A DNA stretch of 26,080 nucleotides from a virus. The stretch is taken from positions 1 to 26,080 of IMG/VR virus record IMGVR_UViG_3300021964_000446, one strand, 5' to 3'. Below are positions 17,918-25,734 of the stretch, piece by piece. The notes below the pieces were generated by a model that saw nothing but the letters and a program-made list of their open reading frames with translations, was not told the DNA's origin and ran no database searches. A program made the position numbers and the translations under genes. Position 1 is the stretch's first letter, and every line of letters starts with the position of its first letter.

Positions 17918-18823
17918 ATGGCTATCAAGCAACCTAAAAAAGTAAATTATCTTAATAATCGTGACATTTTGAAAGAAATTCACCGCAGTAAAAACACCTA
18001 CTGTTCGTATCTAGATCGTGAAACTGATCATCAATATGATATTATTTTACCCAGCGTTGACAAAATTAATCAACGCACTGTAGCCGAAGCAAGACGCAAT
18101 CGAGCAGATCGTATCAAAAGAGAGACAGGAGAAATACTAGATCCTAAAAAAGATATAGCAAACACAGATCTTGTTTTCCGTATCACTTGTTGGGAACACA
18201 TACCCAAGGTACCAAAGAAACTTACAAAAGCACAGGAAAAGAAAAAATCAAAACTGGAAGAACTACTCGAAATGGACGATGTAGACTATGAAGATGATGG
18301 TTTACAAGAACTTATGGAAGATGTCAAACAGGATCTCAACTATGTAAAACTGCCATTCCCACCATTCTATCATTATCGGATCAACGAAAACAAACAGCCA
18401 TACCTAGTAGGCAAAAGCCACTGGAAAGGAGACTTAGATTCAGGAGAGTTTCGCAAGGATCATGGCATGATGACTCCAAAACTAGCACACATGTTTATCA
18501 AACTGTGCGAACGTTATGCTACACGAAGCAACTGGCGTGGCTATACCTACAACGAAGAAATGCGTGGACAAGCACTGCTACAACTCAGCCAGATTGGATT
18601 GCAGTTTGATGAGAGTAAATCACAAAACCCATTTGCATACTACACAGCGGCCATTACCAACAGTTTTACAAGGGTGTTGAACATTGAAAAGAAAATGCAG
18701 AACATTCGTGATGACATCTTGGAACAGAATGGCTTGAACCCAAGTTATACAAGACAGTTTAAAAACAGTCGCGAAGCAAAGGTACTTGCAGAGTACGAAG
18801 CAGGCGGCGCAGTTGAAGAATAA
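17918..18823 (+). CDS. 55: Late-transcription sigma factor, gp55-like, with long N-terminal extension
   Basis: The C-terminal half matches the T4 gp55 family, the divergent sigma factor that directs host RNA polymerase to TATAAATA late promoters with help from the sliding clamp. Recognisable parts are a helix with FIKLCERYATRSNWRGYTY, NEEMRGQALLQ, then DESKSQNPFAYYTAAITNSF and IEKKMQNIRDDILEQ (residues about 190-270), which parallel the T4 gp55 core ending in the NPFAYFT and KEKKQ region. The 301 residues exceed T4 gp55 (185). The first 165 residues are extra: YLNNRDILKEIHRSKNTYCS, a basic segment, an acidic lysine-rich linker (about 100-140), then PFPPFYHYRI. I do not see a clear clamp-binding tail. 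A consensus early promoter and ACGGAG site precede the ATG. The last 38 bases overlap the next gene. Confidence 0.87.
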   Translation: MAIKQPKKVNYLNNRDILKEIHRSKNTYCSYLDRETDHQYDIILPSVDKINQRTVAEARRNRADRIKRETGEILDPKKDIANTDLVFRITCWEHIPKVPKKLTKAQEKKKSKLEELLEMDDVDYEDDGLQELMEDVKQDLNYVKLPFPPFYHYRINENKQPYLVGKSHWKGDLDSGEFRKDHGMMTPKLAHMFIKLCERYATRSNWRGYTYNEEMRGQALLQLSQIGLQFDESKSQNPFAYYTAAITNSFTRVLNIEKKMQNIRDDILEQNGLNPSYTRQFKNSREAKVLAEYEAGGAVEE

Positions 18824-20408
18824 CCAAGGTTATCTTGAGCAATACATCTATAAAGAAATTGTTTACTTAAAAAAATATTTGTATTTGCCTAGCAGTAGTT
18901 TGTATAAAAAATGCAAAGAATTATACAAGCCCAGTTACGCATCCAATGAAAGATTAATCTTTAGCTTTCAAGGAGCAATACCGCGAGACTTATTGGCCCA
19001 TCTTCAACGTGTAATAACTCATTTAGATATTTCTGATTGTTTTGTACTAATATGTAATACTCATCAAGGTACAAAAAAATTAATCAAAGATGTGCATGAT
19101 GCTTACAGTATCGATGAGGACAATATTTTTGAACTCTTGAAGATTGATTTACATGATGATCACCTGGTTGAAAATTTACCAGATTGCAAACCTTTGTTAA
19201 ATCCGCCCGAAAGCATGTGCATGTATCCTTGGACACAACTTGAGTTCAAGCCCAATGGCACAGTGCGTCCTTGTTGTGTATACAAGCACGAAATTAAAGA
19301 TGAACTTGGCAATGTAATAAATCTCAATGACAACAACAATATTAAATTTGAAGACTTGTATTTTAGTCACGACGTTAAACTGTTACGTGATCAATTCCGC
19401 CAAGGAAAATATCCATCAGGCTGTAGTAAGTGTTGGAACGAAGAAAAAATTGGAAAACAAAGTGATAGAGTACTATATCAATGGCTTGCTAGAGATAAAC
19501 TTTTTAACATTGATTATGAATCTGAAAATTTTGAAAACCTAACCAGTTTTAATTTGAAACTTGGATCCATGTGTAATCTTAGTTGTAGAATTTGTAACAT
19601 GAATTGGAGTAGTAGTGTGGCAGCAGAAATATTAAAAGATGTTCCTGTATCTGAGAAGAAACAACACGAAGCATATCTAGCACTTCGACGAGGCGAGTGG
19701 CCTAAGAAAAACAAAAATTTTTGGAGCGAACTAACCAAGTTGCTTAAGAATGTAGACTACATTGAATTTGCTGGCGGCGAACCACTGTTAAGCCAGCATC
19801 ATTGGAAAGTTTTAAACATAGCTTGTGATTTAGGCTATGCAGAAAATATTGTTTTAAGATACAATTCAAATGCTACAGTTCTGCCAACACAAAGTCAACT
19901 GGATCTCTGGAAACAATTTAAATTAGTACGTTTGGATCTCAGCATCGATGACATTGAAGATAGATTTGATTATCAAAGATACGGGTCACAATGGGAAATT
20001 GTACAAAATGTAGTATCGGTTATAAATCAAGACAAAATTAAAAACATTGTTACCCAAGTAAGTATTACTATCAACATGCAAAATGTTTACTACATACCTG
20101 AACTAGTTCAGTGGGCAGACCAACAGAACTTTGACCATGTTTGGTTTAATCACCTACAGGCCCCTGAATGCTTAAATTTATCAAGCATGAATTCAACTTT
20201 TCAACAGCAAGTTATTGATAAATGGAATAATACCGATTTCGGTCGACACACCGCCCAAATTCATGTATTCTTAGACTACATCAGTAGTATCGACCTATCT
20301 GGGCCAGATGAATTCATCAAATACACAAGAAAAATTGACAATGTTAGAAATCAAAACTTTGCAGACGCACATCATGAAGCTGCACTTATACTGGGATATG
20401 TTAAATGA
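18786..20408 (+). CDS. Twitch-type radical SAM protein, substrate unknown
   Basis: The radical SAM core is clear: CNLSCRIC (Cys263, Cys267, Cys270) fits CxxxCxxC for the SAM-binding [4Fe-4S] cluster, and GGEP (330-333) is the SAM-contacting motif. Before it lies a second cysteine set expected to hold an auxiliary cluster: Cys145 in CMYPW, Cys163-Cys164 in RPCC, and GCSKCW (213, 216) followed by EEKIGKQS. This order fits the twitch-domain radical SAM family. The first 140 residues match nothing I know. Such enzymes often modify peptides or proteins; here the target is unknown. No ATG is available near the start. The frame can begin at TTG 18786, or at TTG 18813 with AGGCGG five bases upstream, so the gene starts inside gp55. 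The stop overlaps the gp47 start (ATGA). Confidence 0.88.
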   Translation: MQSTKQAAQLKNNQGYLEQYIYKEIVYLKKYLYLPSSSLYKKCKELYKPSYASNERLIFSFQGAIPRDLLAHLQRVITHLDISDCFVLICNTHQGTKKLIKDVHDAYSIDEDNIFELLKIDLHDDHLVENLPDCKPLLNPPESMCMYPWTQLEFKPNGTVRPCCVYKHEIKDELGNVINLNDNNNIKFEDLYFSHDVKLLRDQFRQGKYPSGCSKCWNEEKIGKQSDRVLYQWLARDKLFNIDYESENFENLTSFNLKLGSMCNLSCRICNMNWSSSVAAEILKDVPVSEKKQHEAYLALRRGEWPKKNKNFWSELTKLLKNVDYIEFAGGEPLLSQHHWKVLNIACDLGYAENIVLRYNSNATVLPTQSQLDLWKQFKLVRLDLSIDDIEDRFDYQRYGSQWEIVQNVVSVINQDKIKNIVTQVSITINMQNVYYIPELVQWADQQNFDHVWFNHLQAPECLNLSSMNSTFQQQVIDKWNNTDFGRHTAQIHVFLDYISSIDLSGPDEFIKYTRKIDNVRNQNFADAHHEAALILGYVK

Positions 20409-21421
20409 GTAATCTTTTTAAAAAAGCCATAGTGTTCACGGACATTCACTTTGGGCTGAAAAGTAACAGCCTTCTACACAACCAGGACTGTGAAAAATTT
20501 GTAGAGTGGATCATTGAAACAGCAAAACAACGAAATATCTCAACTGGACTATTTCTTGGTGATTGGCATCATCATAGAGCTAGTATTAACCTTCATACTC
20601 TTGATTATTCATTGAGAGCACTAGAAAAACTCAATGCAGCATTTGATCAATTTTACTTTATTCCTGGCAACCATGATTTGTACTACAGAGACAAACGTGA
20701 CATCACAGGAGTAGAGTGGGCCAAACACTTGCCAAACATCCACATCTGCAACGATTGGTTTGAAGATGGTGATGTGGTTATTGCTCCTTGGCTGGTTGGC
20801 GATGATCACAAACGCATTCAAAAGATGAGTGCTCAGTATATCTTTGGACACTTCGAACTGCCGCACTTTAAAATGAACGCAATGGTAGAGATGCCAGACC
20901 ACGGTGAGGTAAAAGCAGAACACTTTGGACAGTACGGCAAGGTGTTTTCAGGACACTTTCACATGCGGCAAACCAAGAACAACATCAACTACATTGGTAA
21001 TGCTTTCCCTCATAACTTTTCGGATGCAGGAGATGCTGAGCGTGGTTGTATGATACTGGATTGGGGAGGTGAGCCAGAATACCTTGCTTGGCCAGATCAA
21101 CCGTTGTACAAAGTGCTAAATCTTAGTACAGTAATAGATAACGCCGCTACAATACTCAAACCCAAAATGCATGTGCGAGTAAACTTGGATATAGACATAT
21201 CTTACGAAGAAGCAAACTTTATTAAAGAAAAATTTGTAACAGATTACAATCTGCGTGAAATGGCACTAATACCAAACAAGCGCGGCGCACTTGAAGACAC
21301 AGTAAGTGTTGGCGAAATTAAATTTGAAAGTGTAGATCAGATTGTAACTGATCAAATCACAAACATTGAAAGTGAGTTTTACGATAACAAACTACTGTTA
21401 GAAATATATCAAAATCTATGA
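20405..21421 (+). CDS. 47: Recombination nuclease subunit gp47 (Mre11-like)
   Basis: The 338-residue protein is the calcineurin-like nuclease half of the T4 gp46/gp47 complex, which resects DNA ends during recombination-dependent replication and host DNA breakdown. The metallophosphatase motifs are in order: DIH (Asp13, His15), GDWHH (Asp53), GNHD (Asn89, His90, Asp91), GHF (His149) and GHFH (His184, His186). All expected metal ligands are present. It follows the first radical SAM gene with a four-base ATGA overlap and overlaps gp46 the same way, so the pair is probably translated in a coupled manner. Length is about normal for the family. Confidence 0.95.
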   Translation: MSNLFKKAIVFTDIHFGLKSNSLLHNQDCEKFVEWIIETAKQRNISTGLFLGDWHHHRASINLHTLDYSLRALEKLNAAFDQFYFIPGNHDLYYRDKRDITGVEWAKHLPNIHICNDWFEDGDVVIAPWLVGDDHKRIQKMSAQYIFGHFELPHFKMNAMVEMPDHGEVKAEHFGQYGKVFSGHFHMRQTKNNINYIGNAFPHNFSDAGDAERGCMILDWGGEPEYLAWPDQPLYKVLNLSTVIDNAATILKPKMHVRVNLDIDISYEEANFIKEKFVTDYNLREMALIPNKRGALEDTVSVGEIKFESVDQIVTDQITNIESEFYDNKLLLEIYQNL

Positions 21422-23181
21422 TTCATATAAAAGACCTTACGGTTAAAAACTTCATGAGTGTGGGCAATGCCACACAGGCCATTAACTTTGACAGGCAAGA
21501 CCTTACACTGGTACTAGGTGAAAACCTAGACCTAGGCGGTGATGGTAGCCGTAATGGTACAGGTAAAACCACAATCATTAATGCACTCAGTTACGCACTG
21601 TATGGCAGTGCATTAACCAACATCCGCAAGGATAACTTGATTAACAAAACCAACGGCAAGAACATGTTGGTAAGTTTAGAGTTTGCGGTTAACGGGCAAG
21701 AATATCGTGTGGAGCGGGGACGTAAACCTAACCTGCTCAAGTTCTTTGTGAATAATCAAGAACAGGAAACAACGGACAACGCTCAGGGCGACAGCAGACA
21801 AACACAAGCAGAGATTGAACGTATATTGGGTCTCAGCCACGACATGTTCAAGCATGTTCTGGCGCTGAACACATATACGGAACCGTTCCTAAGCATGCGA
21901 AGCAATGATCAACGTGCTATCATTGAAGAACTATTGGGTATTACACTGCTTTCGGAACGTGCTGAAGCAATTAAAGAACGTATAAAAGAGACCAAAGATG
22001 CGCAGAAAGAAGAAGAGATGCGCATCAAAGCGGTGCAAGAAGCCAACAAACGAATTGAAGACCAAATTGTAAGCCTAGAAAAACGTAGAACCCTTTGGGA
22101 ACGCAAGAAAACAGAAGATGTTGAAGGTTTAACCACCGCTATCGACAGCCTAAGCCATGTAGACATTGACGCAGAGATCGCCGCACACAGGGCTTTAGAC
22201 ACGTTCTACGACACCAAAAAAGCCATTGAAGATGCATACAAATGGATACGCAGTATAGATCAAGACAACGCTAAACTAGAAAAATTACAAGCAAAACTGG
22301 AAAAAGAGATTGAAGACTTACAAAGCCACAAGTGTTATGCTTGTGGACAAGAACTGCACGACAACAAGCATGAAGAAATACTAGAAGGCAAACGTGCTAC
22401 ACTAGAAGAAACAGCACATCAAATACTTGCTAATCAAACACAAGAACAAGAACACAGAGATACTCTTGCTGAACTAGGTGAACTGGGCACTGCACCCACG
22501 GTGTTTTACGACACCGTAGAACAAGCATACGAACATCAGAACACACTTAGTGGACTACAACAGCAACTAGAAAATCGCAGTGCTGAAACAGATCCGTACA
22601 GTGAACAAATTGAAGAAATGAAACAACAGGCGCTTCAGTCTGTGAACTATGATGTTATAAATGAACTAACCAGACTGCAAGAACATCAGGACTTCTTATA
22701 CAAACTGCTTACCAACAAAGATAGTTTTGTGCGTAAACGTATCATTGATCAAAACTTGAGTTACTTGAATGCAAGACTTACGCACTATTTGGATAGAATT
22801 GGATTGCCACATCAGGTTGTGTTCCAAAACGATCTTAGTGTAGAAATAACCGAACTTGGTAGGGACTTGGACTTTGATAACTTGAGTCGAGGCGAGCGCA
22901 ACAGACTTATACTTTCAATGAGTTGGTCGTTCCGTGACGTTTGGGAGAGCTTGTACAAACCAATCAACCTGTTGTTCATCGACGAGTTAGTCGATTCAGG
23001 CATGGATAGCAGTGGTGTTGAAAATGCACTTGGACTGCTCAAACACATGGCTAGAGAAAGACACAAGAGTGTATGGTTAGTGAGCCACAAAGATGAACTA
23101 GCAGGGAGAGTTGGTAATATTCTGAAGGTAATCAAGGAGAACGGATTTACCAACTACAACACAGACGTGGATGTACTATGA
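21418..23181 (+). CDS. 46: Recombination nuclease subunit gp46 (Rad50-like ATPase)
   Basis: The 587-residue SMC-type ATPase partners gp47. The N-terminal Walker A loop is NGTGKTT (about 46-52). A long coiled coil runs through the middle and is split by a zinc hook CYAC (Cys306, Cys309). The C-terminal half carries the ABC signature LSRGERNR (from about 489) and Walker B LLFIDELVDSG with Asp522 and Glu523. A final SHKDE supplies the switch histidine. All parts needed for ATP-driven end processing are present and the length is ordinary for T4 gp46. No clear ribosome site is seen; the ATGA overlap with gp47 suggests reinitiation. The stop again overlaps the next gene (ATGA). Confidence 0.95.
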   Translation: MIHIKDLTVKNFMSVGNATQAINFDRQDLTLVLGENLDLGGDGSRNGTGKTTIINALSYALYGSALTNIRKDNLINKTNGKNMLVSLEFAVNGQEYRVERGRKPNLLKFFVNNQEQETTDNAQGDSRQTQAEIERILGLSHDMFKHVLALNTYTEPFLSMRSNDQRAIIEELLGITLLSERAEAIKERIKETKDAQKEEEMRIKAVQEANKRIEDQIVSLEKRRTLWERKKTEDVEGLTTAIDSLSHVDIDAEIAAHRALDTFYDTKKAIEDAYKWIRSIDQDNAKLEKLQAKLEKEIEDLQSHKCYACGQELHDNKHEEILEGKRATLEETAHQILANQTQEQEHRDTLAELGELGTAPTVFYDTVEQAYEHQNTLSGLQQQLENRSAETDPYSEQIEEMKQQALQSVNYDVINELTRLQEHQDFLYKLLTNKDSFVRKRIIDQNLSYLNARLTHYLDRIGLPHQVVFQNDLSVEITELGRDLDFDNLSRGERNRLILSMSWSFRDVWESLYKPINLLFIDELVDSGMDSSGVENALGLLKHMARERHKSVWLVSHKDELAGRVGNILKVIKENGFTNYNTDVDVL

Positions 23182-24209
23182 ACATCGCCTGGGATCATTG
23201 GCATATTGAAGTAAGCAGTATCTGCACATTGAAATGTCCAAGGTGCCCAAGGGCCGAAGTACCTGAGAGTTTACTTAACACATCACTGAACCTAGATTTT
23301 TTCCAAAACAACATCAGTGCTAACGTTGTGCGCCACATGAAAAAAATTACTTTCTGTGGCAACGATGGTGATCCAATTTATTGCAAAAGTTTTTTGGAAA
23401 TTTGTGCATGGCTTAAAAGTGTAAATCCTTCCTTGCAGTTAGTGATAGTAACCAATGGTAGTTACAAGAGTGCAGAATGGTGGGACTCGTTAGGTAGTAC
23501 TCTCAATGAGCACGACGAAATTCATTGGAGCATTGACGGTTGGGACCAAAAGAGTAACGAGCAGTACCGTGTTAATTGTGATTGGAATAGCATTGTTGAA
23601 GGCATACTAGCGTTCCGACAGGCCAATCAAACTTCATACAGATTATGGGCTAGTATTGCCTTTGCTTTCAATGAAAACCATTTACAGCGGTTACAAGATC
23701 TTGCAAAACTTTGGCAGTTTGATGCTTTCCAACTTACAAAAAGCACAAAGTTTTCATTAAAATATCCTGAGATTTACAATTCGCAGGACAATCTACAACC
23801 AAAGAACAAAGATCTAATTGCGCTCGGTGATAGATTTCAGCGGGAGGTTGTAGAACTAAGCGATAAAGTTAGACCAGGTTCGGATCTTAAACAAATGTAC
23901 AAAAACCGTGCTAAAAATCTAATTACCAGTACAAAGGCTTTTGGTTTATGTCACATCGGAGCCAAAGGAGTATTTTTAAACAGTCGTGGAGAATTTTATC
24001 CTTGTTGTTGGGTTGCAACTCGTTACGAACATAACCAGCAATGGCAAACATTAGCCAAAAACAAATTTAATCTGTATCATAACAGTGTTGAATCTGTAGT
24101 TAACGATCAGTTTTGGCAAACAGAGTTTATGAAGTTTGATACTCTTGAATGCCGGACCAAGTGTACAAAAAATAAACTCACAGATCTGGAATACGTGTCT
24201 GAATGGTAA
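23178..24209 (+). CDS. Radical SAM protein with SPASM-like C-terminus, substrate unknown
   Basis: This 343-residue protein has CTLKCPRC (Cys16, Cys20, Cys23), the CxxxCxxC site of the radical SAM cluster. The next element reads CGNDGDP (60-66) where most relatives have GGEP; a Gly-Asp-Pro form is still consistent with SAM binding. A C-terminal cysteine set (LCHIG Cys258, YPCC Cys276-Cys277, ECRTKC Cys325 and Cys329) looks like a SPASM-type auxiliary-cluster region. It differs from the other radical SAM protein in this window, where the accessory cysteines come first. SPASM proteins commonly modify peptides, but no precursor peptide is evident nearby. The gene overlaps gp46 by four bases (ATGA), so it is made with the nuclease. 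The 66 bases after it hold a likely promoter. Confidence 0.87.
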   Translation: MNIAWDHWHIEVSSICTLKCPRCPRAEVPESLLNTSLNLDFFQNNISANVVRHMKKITFCGNDGDPIYCKSFLEICAWLKSVNPSLQLVIVTNGSYKSAEWWDSLGSTLNEHDEIHWSIDGWDQKSNEQYRVNCDWNSIVEGILAFRQANQTSYRLWASIAFAFNENHLQRLQDLAKLWQFDAFQLTKSTKFSLKYPEIYNSQDNLQPKNKDLIALGDRFQREVVELSDKVRPGSDLKQMYKNRAKNLITSTKAFGLCHIGAKGVFLNSRGEFYPCCWVATRYEHNQQWQTLAKNKFNLYHNSVESVVNDQFWQTEFMKFDTLECRTKCTKNKLTDLEYVSEW

Positions 24210-24215
24210 GCAACA

Positions 24216-24244
24216 TTGACACAATAAATTACTTGTATTATTAA
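24216..24244 (+). promoter_or_regulatory. Probable sigma70-type promoter before the GIY-YIG gene
   Basis: TTGACA at 24216-24221 is a perfect -35 match. After 17 bases, TATTAA at 24239-24244 matches the -10 hexamer at four of six bases. It lies in the 66-base gap between the second radical SAM gene and the endonuclease gene, so the last two genes may be transcribed on their own as well as by read-through. Confidence 0.6.
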
Positions 24245-24275
24245 CCAGGACTAAGTAAGAGCCCAGAGGAGCACT

Positions 24276-24704
24276 ATGGATTGGACCTATAATGGTAAGA
24301 CGGTAGAAGAACTACCCAAAGACTGCGAAGGATTTGTTTACCTTATCACCAATCTAACAAACAACCGCAAGTATGTGGGCAAGAAGCTGGCCAAGTTTTC
24401 CAAGACACGGCCACCGCTTAAAGGCAGAAAAAACAGGCGTAGAGAAAAAGTAGAAAGTGATTGGCAGGATTACTGGGGTAGTTCAGACAATCTAAAGGCA
24501 GACGTAGAAAAGTTAGGCGCAGACAATTTCACACGAGAGATCTTGCACTTTTGTAATAGTAGAGGCTTGATGAGTTATCTGGAAGCAAAAGAGCAGTTCG
24601 ATAGAAGAGTTCTAGAAACAGACGAATACTATAATGGCATTATAAACGTTCGTGTAGGCAGTAGTAAAATTCTCCAAGAAGGCTTGAAAAATATTAAAAC
24701 ATAG
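24276..24704 (+). CDS. SegE-like GIY-YIG endonuclease, probably a free-standing homing enzyme
   Basis: The 142-residue protein matches the GIY-YIG nuclease fold as seen in T4 SegE-type enzymes. GFVYLITN (19-26) stands for the GIY part and KYVGKK (32-37) for YIG. A basic stretch (RPPLKGRKNRRREK) follows, then DWQDYWGSS (62-70) and a helix with YLEAKEQF (101-108), whose Glu103 or Glu106 would be the metal ligand. Such genes spread by cutting alleles that lack them and repairing from their own copy. It is small, has no separate DNA-binding domain, and sits between genes rather than in an intron. A GAGGAG site lies four bases before the ATG at 24276. A structural or DNA-repair nuclease role cannot be excluded. 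Confidence 0.82.
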   Translation: MDWTYNGKTVEELPKDCEGFVYLITNLTNNRKYVGKKLAKFSKTRPPLKGRKNRRREKVESDWQDYWGSSDNLKADVEKLGADNFTREILHFCNSRGLMSYLEAKEQFDRRVLETDEYYNGIINVRVGSSKILQEGLKNIKT

Positions 24705-24714
24705 GTAGATCGTT

Positions 24715-25734
24715 GTGATAAAAATTTATGTAGGTGATATCTATGAAGACTTGGCTGTGTATGCATGCAGTCAACATTCAGATGCAAAATTGCTATCAAC
24801 AAACAATCTAAAAGAATTTTATTCTAGTAGCAGTGGTGTATATTATACCGCATTGGGAGATCTACCTAAAGACGAATTAACAATTTACAATATTCTCAAC
24901 AAGGCAGACCAAATTGAATATTTTACTCCACAAACTTGGTGTGATGGTAAGTCTGTTGAAACAGATTTTTTAGAAAGTGTGCAAGGTGCAACAGAACTTA
25001 TACTGAGTTACTTTGCCAAAGAAAAACAAAATGTTATTGGTTTAAATTATTTAAATCAGCATTATGTTGATGTGCCTGAGATAAAATCAGACGAACACGA
25101 TCTAGAAAAACGAAAAACAGATGCGTCACAACTTTGGGTGGCAGGATGTAGTATAACTTTTGGAAAAGGTGTAGATAAAAATCAACGCTACGGAAATTTA
25201 GTTGCACAACATCTTGATAAACCGGTAAGTCATCTGACTTGTGTTGGTAGCAGTATACCATGGCAGGCTGACCAAATTTTAAGATCAGACTTACGCAAAA
25301 ATGATATTTTAATTTGGGGGCTCACGTCAGAGAATAGATTTGATTATTGGTCTGAGGTGGATACAGTAAGGCATGTAAATCCAAACTTTAGAAAATCATC
25401 TTACAATAGCACTGATCCATTGTGGATGAATGACAAAACTGTAGAACGAATGCTTTTGCATGAAAATACGAAATACCAGGCATTAAAAAACATTTTACAG
25501 GTAATAAATTATTGCAAAAAAACAAATACAAAACTCTTACTATTAGGCTTATTAAACAGTAAAACACTATCAATGCTACTAAATCAATTTCCGTTCTATT
25601 TTTATTACTTAGACTTAAACAATTACCAGCATTACAAAGACTTAGGCACCGATAACGAACATCCAGGTCCACAACAACACAGGCTCTATGCAGATTACGT
25701 CTTGAAAAAACTCAAACAACTAGAATACATTTAA
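24715..25734 (+). CDS. SGNH-hydrolase-like protein with unknown N-terminal domain
   Basis: Residues about 140-330 resemble an SGNH/GDSL hydrolase: AGCSITFGKGV (143-153) would be block I with Ser146 as nucleophile, CVGSS (176-180) a glycine turn, and DNEHPGPQQH (from 313) the DxxH block with Asp313 and His316. Such enzymes hydrolyse or transfer acyl groups on sugars and lipids, and in phages they are often linked to surface glycan handling. The first 130 residues form a separate part with no motif I can name. There is no signal peptide. The start is GTG at 24715, eleven bases after the endonuclease stop, with only a weak AGGTAG upstream. Substrate and expression stage cannot be read from the sequence. 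Confidence 0.75.
   Translation: MIKIYVGDIYEDLAVYACSQHSDAKLLSTNNLKEFYSSSSGVYYTALGDLPKDELTIYNILNKADQIEYFTPQTWCDGKSVETDFLESVQGATELILSYFAKEKQNVIGLNYLNQHYVDVPEIKSDEHDLEKRKTDASQLWVAGCSITFGKGVDKNQRYGNLVAQHLDKPVSHLTCVGSSIPWQADQILRSDLRKNDILIWGLTSENRFDYWSEVDTVRHVNPNFRKSSYNSTDPLWMNDKTVERMLLHENTKYQALKNILQVINYCKKTNTKLLLLGLLNSKTLSMLLNQFPFYFYYLDLNNYQHYKDLGTDNEHPGPQQHRLYADYVLKKLKQLEYI

Noticed and set aside
22812-23153. A 113-codon minus-strand frame
   Set aside because: It is antisense to the gp46 signature and Walker B region, which is clearly coding on the plus strand.
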